64,000 bases of DNA from Oceaniglobus trochenteri (GCF_020529025.1 NZ_JACNMM010000010.1:62001-126000), one strand, 5' to 3'; counted from the stretch's first letter, positions 35,671-44,528 are shown. Numbers and translations: made by a program. The notes: generated by a model not told the origin, from the letters alone.

Positions 35671-36701
35671 ACTATGTTCCGCCGCGGCGATCGGACGGCA
35701 CAATCCAGCACGCGCGTCTGAAGCAGCCATGGCCACAGGGCCGCCCGTTTCGTATTCTGTCGATCGACGGCGGCGGAATTCGTGGCGTCTTTCCTGCAGC
35801 CGTCCTGGCCGAACTCGAAAGCCGCTTCCTGGGCGGCGCGTCCATCGCCAATCACTTCGACATGATCGCGGGCACGTCGACGGGCGGCATCATCGCGCTC
35901 GCCCTTGCCCATGGGATGACGGCTCGACAGGCATTGAACATCTATCTCGAGCGCGGCGACCGCATCTTTCCGCCAGCGGCTGGGCTCGGCAAGGTGTCGA
36001 GGGCGCTGCGCTGGGTGTTCAAGCCGAAGCACGACCAGGCCGCCCTCAAGGATGAGCTGCTGCGGATCTTTGGTGACAAGGTGCTCGATGATGCCATCAC
36101 CCGGCTGGTGATCCCCAGCTTCGAAGGGCGCCACGGCGAGCCGTTCCTCTACAAGACGCCACACCACCCGGACTACCAGAAGGACCGCCACAAGAAGTTC
36201 GCGCATGTGGCGCTCCACACAACGGCGGCCCCGTCCTATTACCCCGGCGTCGAGGACGATGGTTACGTCATGATCGATGGCGGCATCTGGGCCAACAATC
36301 CGGTCATGAACGCCCTGGTCGACGCCCTCGCCTGTTTCGACATTGCGCGCGAGGACGTGCGTATCCTGAGCCTGGGCACCGGTGAGTCCACCTTCTCTGT
36401 CGATGAGCGGGCGCGCAACGGCGGCATCAAGGATTGGGCGTTCCTGCGCTCCTTCAATGCGGCCGCCCGTGCGCAGTCCCGCAATGCCCTCGGCCAAGCC
36501 TATCTGCTGGTCGGCAAGAACAACGTCACACGGATCGATGTGCCGGAAAGCGATGCGCCGATCGCGATGGATGACGTGCAGCGCTCCGTCCGGGAACTGC
36601 CGATGGTGGCGCGCAGTCTCGTCGAAGGCGCAGGGCATCACATCGAGCGCATGTTTCTCGACGGCGCGGTCGAGCAATTCATCCGCTGCCCGATGACGTA
36701 G
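35667..36701 (+). CDS. capV: CBASS effector: patatin-like phospholipase (CapV-like)
   Basis: A 344-aa patatin. The oxyanion loop is DGGGIRGVF (residues 34-42), the nucleophile Ser71 is in GTSTGG and the dyad Asp204 is in DGGIWANNP. In known systems CapV is activated by the cyclic nucleotide and degrades the inner membrane, killing the infected cell. It is the third gene of the operon, its start overlapping the E2-like stop (ATGA), with a GGGAG ribosome-binding site. The ATG at 35667 excludes an unlikely 50-codon upstream extension. Confidence 0.9.
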   Translation: MNYVPPRRSDGTIQHARLKQPWPQGRPFRILSIDGGGIRGVFPAAVLAELESRFLGGASIANHFDMIAGTSTGGIIALALAHGMTARQALNIYLERGDRIFPPAAGLGKVSRALRWVFKPKHDQAALKDELLRIFGDKVLDDAITRLVIPSFEGRHGEPFLYKTPHHPDYQKDRHKKFAHVALHTTAAPSYYPGVEDDGYVMIDGGIWANNPVMNALVDALACFDIAREDVRILSLGTGESTFSVDERARNGGIKDWAFLRSFNAAARAQSRNALGQAYLLVGKNNVTRIDVPESDAPIAMDDVQRSVRELPMVARSLVEGAGHHIERMFLDGAVEQFIRCPMT

Positions 36702-36723
36702 ACGTCTGGTCGAGCACCAGTCC

Positions 36724-37164
36724 CTACCGGGCCGTAAGCAGACGACAGGCCAGTTCTCGCTCGCCCCAGCGTGTCGAGAAAGTGTCGGAGACCTCGAACC
36801 AGCTTCCGTCATTGCCCATGCCATGATTGGCACCCATGCAGGAACACTGGCATTCGTGCCCCTGTGCTTCTTGGCACGCTCGCGCGCAGATCTCCTGCTC
36901 CCGATAAGGCTGGATGATGTAGACCTTGCCGTAGCGCTGCAGCGCCCGATCGACGAAGTCGTTGAACCAGGATTTCGGCAGCTCCCAATAAGCATGATCG
37001 CCGCCGATCCACTCCGGTGCCGTTCGCCGGCCGTCCTGAAGCCATTGCCGATTGTCGTCAGCAAACGGTAGTCGCACTCGAAGCTTCTCACCACGCCCAG
37101 TCCGGCGCAGTACGACTGGCGTTGTCTTCTGCTTCCAGACGTAGTTGAGGGTGAGCCGCTCCAT
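36724..37164 (-). CDS. Hypothetical protein with cysteine-rich motif
   Basis: A 146-aa protein I cannot name. Residues about 60-80 have WELPKSWFNDFVDRALQRYG, then YIIQPYREQEICARACQEA and GHECQCSCMGANHG. The Cys and His spacing (C-x3-C ... H-x-C-x-C-x-C ... NHG) suggests a metal site. The segment GHEC-x-CSC-x-G-x-NHG recurs in uncharacterised bacterial proteins as I remember them. It is convergent with capV across 22 bp and so is not part of the CBASS operon. The ATG at 37164 is preferred to a GTG six bases upstream. Confidence 0.6.
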   Translation of the reverse strand: MERLTLNYVWKQKTTPVVLRRTGRGEKLRVRLPFADDNRQWLQDGRRTAPEWIGGDHAYWELPKSWFNDFVDRALQRYGKVYIIQPYREQEICARACQEAQGHECQCSCMGANHGMGNDGSWFEVSDTFSTRWGERELACRLLTAR

Positions 37165-37348
37165 GGACACCTTCTCCAGTTCACCGGCCGCCGCGTCGTG
37201 CTCGGCTGAGAATTGATCTTAGCGCGACTGCCGCTCAAGGGCCTGCGCGCAGGCGTCATCCACATTCCCGGCCCGCACATAAACAAGACAAGTAATACTC
37301 CACGATTTTCGCTGGAAAACCAGACCGAAGTCGCATGCCGGAGGATCC

Positions 37349-37486
37349 ATGACCAAAGATGAACTGCTGGAATTACTGAAGGCGCGCAAAGCGTTCATCG
37401 CTCAATGCGCGCGGCCAGGTAAGGCTGATAAAGGTCTCCGCATGCATCCTCGCGCCGCGTCTCCCTGCGCGCGAGTCGCACCATGA
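37349..37486 (+). pseudogene. Short reading frame, probable gene fragment
   Basis: A 45-codon frame starting MTKDELLELLKARKAFIAQC with a strong GGAGG ribosome-binding site 5 bp before the ATG. The first half looks like a real amphipathic helix; the second half (CARPGKADKGLRMHPRAASP) does not. It is most likely the head of a gene whose body was lost. The 368-bp gap 37165-37532 contains nothing else I can identify. Confidence 0.3.
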
Positions 37487-37532
37487 CTCATGCAACGTTT
37501 TCTGCTATTTTGCGTGCGCTGGGGGAAGAAAA

Positions 37533-37742
37533 TTGAATATCACGGAAGACCAAGATGAGGCGACCGAGTCGCCTGCAAAGGTGAAGTCGGTCGCCGCTAC
37601 TCTTCTTGGCGAGTTCTTCGACTCCCTGGAAAAAGAAGAAGGCTTCGGCGAAATAGCGCCCAGGCTTCGCAAGGTTGTTCTCGAAGACGGTGTCTTCGCA
37701 GAACCGTCAATTCGCGCCGCCTTGTTTCCGGACGCCTCATGA
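37533..37742 (+). CDS. Small acidic protein paired with an SMC-like ATPase
   Basis: A 69-aa protein with a TTG start 5 bp after a GGGGGAAG ribosome-binding site. It is acidic (MNITEDQDEATESPAKVKSV) and probably two helices (LLGEFFDSLEKEEGFGEIAP, RLRKVVLEDGVFAEPSIRAA). Its stop overlaps the ATPase start (ATGA), so the two are coupled. Small partners of this kind often precede defence ATPases; the function is unknown. Confidence 0.65.
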   Translation: MNITEDQDEATESPAKVKSVAATLLGEFFDSLEKEEGFGEIAPRLRKVVLEDGVFAEPSIRAALFPDAS

Positions 37743-40195
37743 TCCGGATCGAGAAGATACATATTAAGGAATTTCGCGGTATCCGAGAGCTGACACTTGA
37801 GCTGAAGGGTCAGAACTTCGCCGCCTGCGGACCGAATGGAACCGGCAAGAGCGGGATCGTGGACGCGATCGAGTTCGCTCTGACGGGCAACATCTCGCGC
37901 CTGGCCGGCGCCGGAACCGGAGGTCTCTCTGTCAAGGCGCACGGTCCGCATGTCGACAGCCGTAACAAGCCCGAGACGGCGTCAGTCACCCTGGATGTCA
38001 TCATCCCCTCACTTGGCAACAAGAAGGCCCAGATTCGCCGCACCGTGAAGTCGGCAAGCGCGCCGGAAATTAAGCCCGCAGACAAGGGCGTCATCGCCGC
38101 GTTCGAGAGCGTCAACCTTCACCCAGAGTTCGTCCTTTCACGCCGCGAGCTGATCCGATACGTCCTCTCCGAGCCGGGTCAACGGTCGAAAGAGGTCCAA
38201 TCGCTCCTGCGCCTCGACGACATCGAAAAGTTGCGAGGTGTACTGCAGAAGATAGCCAACGCCTGCACCAAGGACCTCCCGGGGTTGGAGCGCGCGGAGA
38301 AAGACGCCATCACCAACCTTCTTGCTGCACTCGACACCGCGCAGCTCAGCAAGAAATCCGTCCTCGACGCCGTCAATCCGCGACGGGAGTTACTCAGTCT
38401 CCCGCCGTTGACCGACCTCGACGCTAACACCTCAGTAAAGGACGGGCTGACCACCACCGCTGCAAGCGCGCCGGGCTGCGTGCCGAAGGTGCAGGCTGCC
38501 GCAGATCTTTCGACATTGCGAGAAACGCTTCTCGCGCTCCAGGCCGATCCATTCAAGCATGCGTGCTCAACCGCCGACGCGAGCGCCGCGGAACTCGGGA
38601 AGGACGCCGAGAGCCTCAACGGCCTATCGCGCGAGTCCCTCCTGAAGTCGGCGCTGGAGCTGTATGACGGGACCGCCTGCCCGGTATGCGACACGCCGTT
38701 CGAGCCCGACGCCTTCACGGGTCACCTAGCCGGAAAGCTGGCGCACCTCGAAGACGTAAGCAAACGGCGCGCAGCACTCGAAGCTGAACTTAAGCCAATC
38801 CTCGACGCCCTCCATGCCGCTGGCACGGCCCTGAACACCATGATCGATCACGCTGGCATGTTCTCCCCGAAGATCGACGCCACCGCGCTCACCGAGTTCA
38901 GGACCGTTCTTCGAGGACGATACCTGCAGCTTCAAAAACTCCTGCCGCTCGATGATACACGCGCGGTCCTATCGGCGGCTCACAGCATCTCGGACATGGA
39001 GCCATCGCTGGCCGCGCTTGCCGCTGCGATTGCTGCGATACCAGAACCCACCAAGCAGGATGCGGCGCGCGACTTCCTCGTTCTCGCGCAGGAGCGGCTG
39101 GAGACCTACCGAACCGCGCGGCTCAGGTTCGCGGCCGGCAAGGTTCGTGCGGACCGCGCCACAAAGGTCTTCACCAGCTATGGCACCGTGACGACGACCG
39201 CCCTCGAAAAGATCTACAAGAACGTCGAGACTGCTTTCGCAGGCTACTACAGCAAGATCAACGAGGACGACGAGAAGGCGTTCACCGCGAAGCTTATGCC
39301 CTCGATCGGCAAACTCGGCTTCGATGTGGACTTCTACGGCCGCGGCCATTTCCCGCCCGTGGCGTACCATAGCGAGGGCCATCAGGACGGAATGGGGCTC
39401 TGCCTGTATCTCGCGCTCATGAACTATCTGCTGGGTGGAAACTTCACGTTCGCGGTCCTCGACGACGTGCTGATGTCCGTCGACGCTGGCCACCGCCGTC
39501 AGGTCTGCACCCTCATCAAGGAGATGTTCCCCAACACACAGTTCATCTTCACGACGCATGACGAAATCTGGCTGCGCCACATGAAGTCCGAGGGTCTCAT
39601 CAAGGGGCGCAACTTTGCCCACTTCCGGACCTGGACGGTTGATTTTGGACCGACCGAGTGGGACGATCGCGACGTCTGGGCGGAGCAGGAAAGCTACCTC
39701 GCCAAAAACGACGTCCGCGCCGCTGCCGGTCTGCTTCGCCACTACCTCGAGCATTTCGCAAAAGAAGCGTGTGATCGCCTGCGGGCAAATGTCGAATTCC
39801 GCGGTGATGCCCAGTTCATGCTAGGCGATCTTCTTCCGAACGCGACCAGCTCGCTGGGCGAACTCCTCAAGAAGGCCAAGGTCGCTGCCAACTCTTGGAA
39901 CCAGAAGGATGTCGTTGAGCGGATCAGCGCTATCGAGGTCGCGTTCGGTGAAGCCAAGACCAAGACCGGTTACGAGAATTGGCAGATCAACACTGCCGTC
40001 CACTTCAACGAATGGGCCGACCTCAAGAAAGAGGATTTCGCCCCCGTGGTAACGGCGTTCCGCGCATTCACTAGCGCTTTCGGCTGCAATACATGCAACG
40101 AGATGTATTTCGTTGCTCCCGACCGTGGCAAGAAGGAAGCGCTACGGTGCGGATGCGGATCCTTAAATCTCAATCTTTTGCAGAAAGGCGGTTAG
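37739..40195 (+). CDS. Rad50/SMC-like AAA ATPase with zinc-hook and C-terminal zinc ribbon
   Basis: An 818-aa protein. Walker A is GPNGTGKS (31-38). A CPVC hook motif (Cys314, Cys317) lies between helical arms (about 150-310 and 330-480). The ABC signature region is YHSEGHQDGMGLCLYLAL, Walker B is FAVLDDVLMSVDAGHRR and the H-loop is FTTHDEIW. A C-terminal CNTC ... CGC ribbon may bind zinc. Arms are short compared with Rad50. No nuclease is fused or adjacent, so it is not SbcCD. Its location between CBASS and other defence genes suggests a defence role, but it does not match Lamassu, Septu or Gabija gene sets as I know them. Confidence 0.78.
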   Translation: MIRIEKIHIKEFRGIRELTLELKGQNFAACGPNGTGKSGIVDAIEFALTGNISRLAGAGTGGLSVKAHGPHVDSRNKPETASVTLDVIIPSLGNKKAQIRRTVKSASAPEIKPADKGVIAAFESVNLHPEFVLSRRELIRYVLSEPGQRSKEVQSLLRLDDIEKLRGVLQKIANACTKDLPGLERAEKDAITNLLAALDTAQLSKKSVLDAVNPRRELLSLPPLTDLDANTSVKDGLTTTAASAPGCVPKVQAAADLSTLRETLLALQADPFKHACSTADASAAELGKDAESLNGLSRESLLKSALELYDGTACPVCDTPFEPDAFTGHLAGKLAHLEDVSKRRAALEAELKPILDALHAAGTALNTMIDHAGMFSPKIDATALTEFRTVLRGRYLQLQKLLPLDDTRAVLSAAHSISDMEPSLAALAAAIAAIPEPTKQDAARDFLVLAQERLETYRTARLRFAAGKVRADRATKVFTSYGTVTTTALEKIYKNVETAFAGYYSKINEDDEKAFTAKLMPSIGKLGFDVDFYGRGHFPPVAYHSEGHQDGMGLCLYLALMNYLLGGNFTFAVLDDVLMSVDAGHRRQVCTLIKEMFPNTQFIFTTHDEIWLRHMKSEGLIKGRNFAHFRTWTVDFGPTEWDDRDVWAEQESYLAKNDVRAAAGLLRHYLEHFAKEACDRLRANVEFRGDAQFMLGDLLPNATSSLGELLKKAKVAANSWNQKDVVERISAIEVAFGEAKTKTGYENWQINTAVHFNEWADLKKEDFAPVVTAFRAFTSAFGCNTCNEMYFVAPDRGKKEALRCGCGSLNLNLLQKGG

Positions 40196-40308
40196 TCGCG
40201 GCCAACTAACGGATTTATCGGCGGGCTTCCCGAATCCATGGCAACCTGTTTGTTTGACCCCCTCTAGAATCCAAGAATAACCGTCATTTCAAGATCGCTT
40301 CGACCACA

Positions 40309-40441
40309 ATACTGCGCTGCCGTCAGGTGGCATACCCCCTCGTTGACCAAGTTGCGAACTTGCTTCTGTCCTCCCGAATGGCCGTTGTTGCAAGGTTGCT
40401 GCGATTGCCATGCCGCGCTGCCATCAGTCGGCTTCCCGCCC
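40309..40441 (-). repeat. Left member of an inverted repeat pair flanking a debris region
   Basis: Read on the minus strand, GGGCGGGAAGC, CTGATGGCAG, GCGGCATGGC and CGCA-CAAC (40394-40441) are followed about 100 bp later by CCTGACGGCAGCGCAGTAT (40309-40330). The same words in the same order and spacing are on the plus strand at 44529-44670. The surrounding gap 40196-40630 contains no gene I recognise. Confidence 0.5.
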
Positions 40442-40630
40442 CTTCGTGCCATAGCCAAGACGAAGTGCGGCCATGGCCCATTCGTCGGCCTCGACGCGTC
40501 AATCGTAGGCAGCCCAGGGCAGCACAAAGCTCTGCTCCGGCGCCTAACATTCAGTTGGAACTGAGAATTCCTCACGCGCTGAGACCTTTGCCTCATGCAT
40601 ACTTCCCCCGCCAAGATGTGGAGGAAGAAT

Positions 40631-41048
40631 ATGCAGGTCGGCGATCCAATTCCTGAGGAAATCATCATCCGAGCACGAGAAAGCTTTGCACGACAGGGAC
40701 TTATGGCGCATCTAGGGGCCGAAATGGCGGATATGCGCGCGGGGCTTGTCACGCTGCGACTGCCGTTCCGCCAAGAACTCACGCAGCAGCATGGCTACTT
40801 CCATGCTGGCGGGACATCGGCCACCCGAAGCCGTCTCGCGGCTCGCCCCTGAGTTCGGTCTCAAATCCGAAGCCCTTCTGGCCGGCATCGCCGACCCTGC
40901 CCTGAAAGAAAAAGTCCGGAAGATCGGAGAAGACGCGGTGGCACGGGGCGTCTTCGGATCTCCCATCTTCATCGTCGATGAAGAGCCTTTCTGGGGCTGG
41001 GACCGCATAGAGATGATGGCAGAGTGGGTCAGGACCGGCGGATGGTGA
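40631..41048 (+). pseudogene. Fused fragments: PaaI-type thioesterase head and HCCA isomerase/DsbA tail
   Basis: From 40631 the protein reads MQVGDPIPEEIIIRARESFA and ends at about 40820 with QELTQQHGYFHAGGTSA. This is the first half of a PaaI/hotdog thioesterase, stopping where GGTSAIADSAGGYA-like sequence should follow. A different frame then gives SRLAPEFGLKSEALLAGIAD and GVFGSPIFIVDEEPFWGWDR to the stop at 41048. That is the C-terminus of a 2-hydroxychromene-2-carboxylate isomerase-type DsbA protein. Neither piece is functional. The junction points to a deletion or recombination scar. Confidence 0.75.
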
Positions 41049-41515
41049 ACGTACCGACGATCCGCCGCCTGTCCGCCGCGGACGCTCCGCGCCTTGCCGA
41101 TCTGATGACGGCCTATCGGAGAGCCATGAGCGGACCGGCAGAGGCAATGACGCCGGAACAGGCCACACCTCTGATCGAGCGGGCCGGCAGCGAGCCGGAT
41201 CTGCTGCTTCTCGGGGCGGTCCATGGCGGCGCGCTTGCCGGCTTCGCGCTGGCCTTCGACTTGCCCGAGATCATCTCAGGAAGCCGTGCCGGTCAGCTCG
41301 ACGACCTCTTCGTCATGCCAGAGGCCCGGGGAAGCGGCCTTGCCCGCGCCCTGATTGGCCAGTTGACCGAGATCGGTACCGCGCGCGGCTGGACCCATCT
41401 GCGCTGGCTGGTGCCGCAGGACAATCTGACGGCGAAACGGTTGTATCTGTCGATCGCCGATCCCGCGCCGTGGGACAGTTTTCGGATCGAGCTGAGCCAA
41501 CGCCGCTCAATCTAG
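41042..41515 (+). CDS. GNAT-family N-acetyltransferase
   Basis: A 157-aa protein with the acetyl-CoA-binding segment LDDLFVMPEARGSGLARALI (motif A about residues 85-105) and the C-terminal QDNLTAKRLYLSIAD-PWDSF typical of GNAT enzymes. It seems intact although debris surrounds it. The ATG at 41042 overlaps the end of the isomerase fragment. Substrate unknown. Confidence 0.75.
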   Translation: MVNVPTIRRLSAADAPRLADLMTAYRRAMSGPAEAMTPEQATPLIERAGSEPDLLLLGAVHGGALAGFALAFDLPEIISGSRAGQLDDLFVMPEARGSGLARALIGQLTEIGTARGWTHLRWLVPQDNLTAKRLYLSIADPAPWDSFRIELSQRRSI

Positions 41516-41640
41516 GTCGATCCGGTACCGTTTCACCGGATCGAGCGTGGCAATCCGGTCATAGAGCCGCTGCGCAATGAGGTTCTCATCGCCGGTTTCC
41601 CATTCGATGCGGCGCCAGCCCTGCTCGCGCCCCTCCGACC
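41507..41640 (-). pseudogene. GNAT acetyltransferase, C-terminal fragment
   Basis: The minus strand translates from 41638 as SEGREQGWRRIEWETGDENL, then IAQRLYDRIATL-DPVKRYRIDLD and stop. This is the C-terminal 43 residues of a second GNAT enzyme, tail to tail with the intact one. It has no start; the sequence changes abruptly at about 41640, where a methyltransferase fragment begins on the other strand. Confidence 0.65.
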
Positions 41641-41642
41641 CA

Positions 41643-41873
41643 ACCACCTTTGGTGCGTCGAGCTATCGGGAACTCGCAAAGGCGGGATGTTTCGCGCATG
41701 GCAGCGCGTACCTGGCTGACCAATTCGAAACCTGCGGTTTCGAGATCTGCGAAGTCAGCGAGATCATCCATGAGCAAAGCTCCACGCAGAAAATCCCGGG
41801 TTTCGTCGCGGTGCTGCGCAAGAGGAACGGCGTTGAAGGCCCCCTAAGCAACGGCCCCTTGCCGGGCCATTGA
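41643..41873 (+). pseudogene. SAM-dependent methyltransferase, C-terminal fragment
   Basis: The plus strand reads SSYRELAKAGCFAHGSAYLA, DQFETCGFEICEVSEIIH, then KIPGFVAVLRK, which resembles the last strand region of class I (UbiE/Cypher-like) methyltransferases. There is no SAM-binding part and no start. It is another truncated piece in the 40.6-41.9 kb debris. Confidence 0.5.
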
Positions 41874-41888
41874 TCTGAGCGATCCCGT

Positions 41889-42407
41889 CTATTGCCCGGA
41901 AGCGGCAGGTCTCTTCCCGATGATGTTCATCGCCTTGAAGCTGGCGACCACCTCGTCGCGCTGGTTCACCGCCTCCACAAAAGAATGCACCAGCCCCCGG
42001 TCCGCCTTCGTTCTTGACGGTCGGGCTTCTGTGATCGTGATCCTCACCTGGAGCTGATCGCCCGGACGCACGGGCACAGACCACCGTATCTCATCCACTC
42101 CCGGAGACGCCATACTTGCAACAGAGGTCAGGTAGTGTTCCACGAAGAGCCTCATCATCAGGCCAATCGTATGCCAGCCACTGGCAATGATTCCACGAAA
42201 TGGGCCGCTCTCTGCGGCGCCCCGATCTATGTGGATTGGCTGCGGATCAAACTGGGCGGCAAATTCGATGATTTCGTTTTCGTGAACCTCCACCCTGCCA
42301 AACTGGAAGCAACTTCTGGCGACGTAGTCCTCAAAATAACGCGCATTCCTGGGGACTTCGAAGGACGTCTGAACTGGGGGGTCTTGGCTCATGTCTCGCA
42401 CCTTCAT
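41889..42407 (-). CDS. MaoC-family (R)-specific dehydratase
   Basis: A 172-aa hotdog-fold protein. RVEVHENEIIEFAAQFDPQP followed by IHID is the hydratase-2 motif with the catalytic Asp and His. GPFRGIIASGWHTIGLMMRL and VRPGDQLQVRITITEARPS are also typical. It probably hydrates enoyl-CoA thioesters in accessory metabolism. Either GTG/ATG near 42407 or the ATG at 42392 could be the start. It seems intact but isolated, next to conjugation remnants. Confidence 0.8.
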   Translation of the reverse strand: MKVRDMSQDPPVQTSFEVPRNARYFEDYVARSCFQFGRVEVHENEIIEFAAQFDPQPIHIDRGAAESGPFRGIIASGWHTIGLMMRLFVEHYLTSVASMASPGVDEIRWSVPVRPGDQLQVRITITEARPSRTKADRGLVHSFVEAVNQRDEVVASFKAMNIIGKRPAASGQ

Positions 42408-42491
42408 CCATTAGGAAGCGGGGCACAGCATTCACCGCAGCCCCGCTCAGCTCATGCGAGCTGAGTTCGATTGAAGGCAATATCTGCCGGG

Positions 42492-43319
42492 TCAGCTCAG
42501 CAGCTTCGTCGCATCCAGCTTGTCCATGAGAGTGGCCCGGGTCGACCAGCGATAGGGAAAGGCCAGCCGGTTCAGTTCGTCGAGCAGGCCCGGCGTCGTG
42601 ACGCCAGGAAAGCCGGTGATCGTCAGGACGCGAAGGTGATGATTACCCAGGCGCGGCTCCAGCCCGCCGGCCAGCGCCTGGTCGGGCAAGAGTGCATCGA
42701 GATAGACCGGCACCTCGGGCACGCGCACGTGGTGCCGGTTGGTCGAGATCGTCGAATGCAGGTAGGTCAGCGTAGCGGCGTCATCGAGCCAGTGGCAGTC
42801 TGGCATGAAGCCGTCGAGCAGCGCCAGCACGCGATCGGTGCGGTCGATGAAACCGCGGACCTGTTCCCAGGGGTTCACACCTGAGGTCTCGCGGCCCTCG
42901 TAGAGCCAGGACTCCGAACGCGCCGCGTCCTCGGCAGGCGGAAGCCAGAGGAGCGTCAGGAAATAGCCGGAGACGAAATGGCTCCCCTCCTCCTCAAATT
43001 CGGCCTTGCGCTCGGAATCGACCAGCGCCGATGCCGCATCCGGAAAGATGCTCACCGGATACGTCGCGGCCTCAGAGCGCTGTGCTTCCACGAAGATCGC
43101 CCACCCGGAACCGAGGCGGCGGAAGGCGTTGTTCAGCCGTCCTGCCACCGCGACCAGTTCGGCCGCGACCGCGCTGTCGAGATCGGGACCCCGAAACGTC
43201 GCTGTCCTCTGAAACGAGCCGTCCTTGTTGAGGACCACGCCCTCCCCGACCAGCGCCACCCAGGGCAGGTAGTCGGCGAGGCGCGAGGCAGTGTGACGGT
43301 ATTCTGCGAGATTCATCAT
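42492..43319 (-). pseudogene. trbE: TrbE (VirB4-type conjugation ATPase), N-terminal third only
   Basis: The frame begins MMNLAEYRHTASRLADYLPW and continues with RTATFRGPDLDSAVAAELVA and the CagE/TrbE/VirB N-domain to YRWSTRATLMDKLDATKLLS, then stops. It has 275 residues against roughly 800 in TrbE; the Walker A/B ATPase domain is missing. Downstream trb genes are absent. Confidence 0.85.
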
Positions 43320-43325
43320 GGGAGT

Positions 43326-43619
43326 TCACACCGAGAGATGACCGGGAATGCGCAAATGGCGGCGCGCAACCTCGACGAAGAGCGGATCGCGCCTTGCCGC
43401 CCAGACAGCAGCGATGTGGCCGACGGCCCAGATCAGGATCCCGACCAGCCAGAGCTGAAGCCCGAGGCCGACCGCACCGGCCAGGGTGCCGTTCAGGATC
43501 GCGACCGAACGCGGTGCGCCGCCGAGTAGGATCGGCTCGGTCAGCGCGCGGTGAACCGGCACGCTGAACCCCGGCACCGCGTCGAGGGCTTCGAAACTTT
43601 GCCATTCGCTACCGCTCAT
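43326..43619 (-). CDS. trbD: TrbD conjugal transfer protein
   Basis: A 97-aa VirB3-like protein: PVHRALTEPILLGGAPRSVA followed by a hydrophobic hairpin (ILNGTLAGAVGLGLQLWLVG, then ILIWAVGHIAAVWAA) and RRDPLFVEVARRHLRIP. The length is normal. It immediately precedes trbE as in complete trb loci, but trbC is missing between it and trbB, so it cannot form a working channel here. Confidence 0.85.
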   Translation of the reverse strand: MSGSEWQSFEALDAVPGFSVPVHRALTEPILLGGAPRSVAILNGTLAGAVGLGLQLWLVGILIWAVGHIAAVWAARRDPLFVEVARRHLRIPGHLSV

Positions 43620-43690
43620 GGTGTTCCTCCCTCGAAACGCTCCCCCGGAGCCTTTCGTGTCCCTGCGGGCCAACGGTCGTCACCATCAGA

Positions 43691-44326
43691 TCAGCGCTCC
43701 GCCAGGCTTGCCACTCCGTCCTTGGTGCGCATCGCCACAAGGTTCGGCGCGGCGCATTGCAGTTCTCGGGTGTCTTCGATGATCACGACGCGATCGGAGG
43801 ACTTGGCCACCTCGGCGAGCAGCGCATTGGTCAGCGTGGTCTTGCCGGTCGAGGTACCCCCCGCCACCAGGATATTGGCACGTGCCGCAACCGCCTGGCG
43901 CAGCGCCTCGGCCTGCATCAAGGTCATGGTTCTGGCGGTGACGTAATCTTCGAGGGTGAAGACGGCGACAGCGGGTTTGCGGATGGCGAAAGCCGGAGCG
44001 GCAACCACGGGAGGCAACAGCCCCTCGAAGCGCTCGCCTGTTTCCGGGAGTTCCGCAGAGACGCGAGGGGAGAGGCCATGAACTTCGACCCCAACATGGT
44101 GGGCGACGAGGCGAACAATACGCTCGCCGTCCGCTGCGCTGAGCGTTTTGCCGCTGTCGGCCAACCCCTCGGAAAGTCGGTCGACCCAGAGCCGCCCATC
44201 GGGGTTGAGCATCACCTCGACGGTCATGGGGTCGTCCAAAAAACCGGCGATCGCCGGCCCGAGCGCGGTGCGCAGCATCCGCGCGCCTCTCCGGATCACC
44301 TCTGGTCTCTGATCGGTCTTTGCCAT
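43691..44326 (-). pseudogene. trbB: TrbB (VirB11-type ATPase), C-terminally truncated
   Basis: Residues 1-211 of a protein normally of about 320. N-domain, then Walker A GGTSTGKTT (156-164) and the Asp box IIEDTRELQCAAPN are present; the frame then ends at VASLAER-stop. The remaining ATPase part and all of trbC are lost in one deletion whose right edge is near 43690. With the trbE stump this shows decay of a conjugative element. Confidence 0.8.
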
Positions 44327-44528
44327 GCCGGCCCCGTTCCCTTACGGGCGCCTCCAACAGGCCGCCCTGGATCGGGGTCGATTAAGAAAGCCGTAGATGC
44401 CTACGGCTCAACAGGTTTCCGAGGGGTGTAGTAGCGTGGCGTGCAATGACAGGAAAACGGCGGAATGATCCCCAGTTTCATTCCGTGAGGAAGGTATAGT
44501 GGCAACCGTCATGAGAACATGGTGAATT

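Noticed and set aside
37739-40195. Naming the SMC-like gene as Lamassu LmuB or SbcC
   Set aside because: There is no LmuA or LmuC partner and no SbcD nuclease. The small upstream protein does not resemble either, so only the fold is claimed.
41889-42407. MaoC gene as another fragment in the debris region
   Set aside because: Its hydratase motif, length and both ends appear complete, so it is listed as an intact gene.
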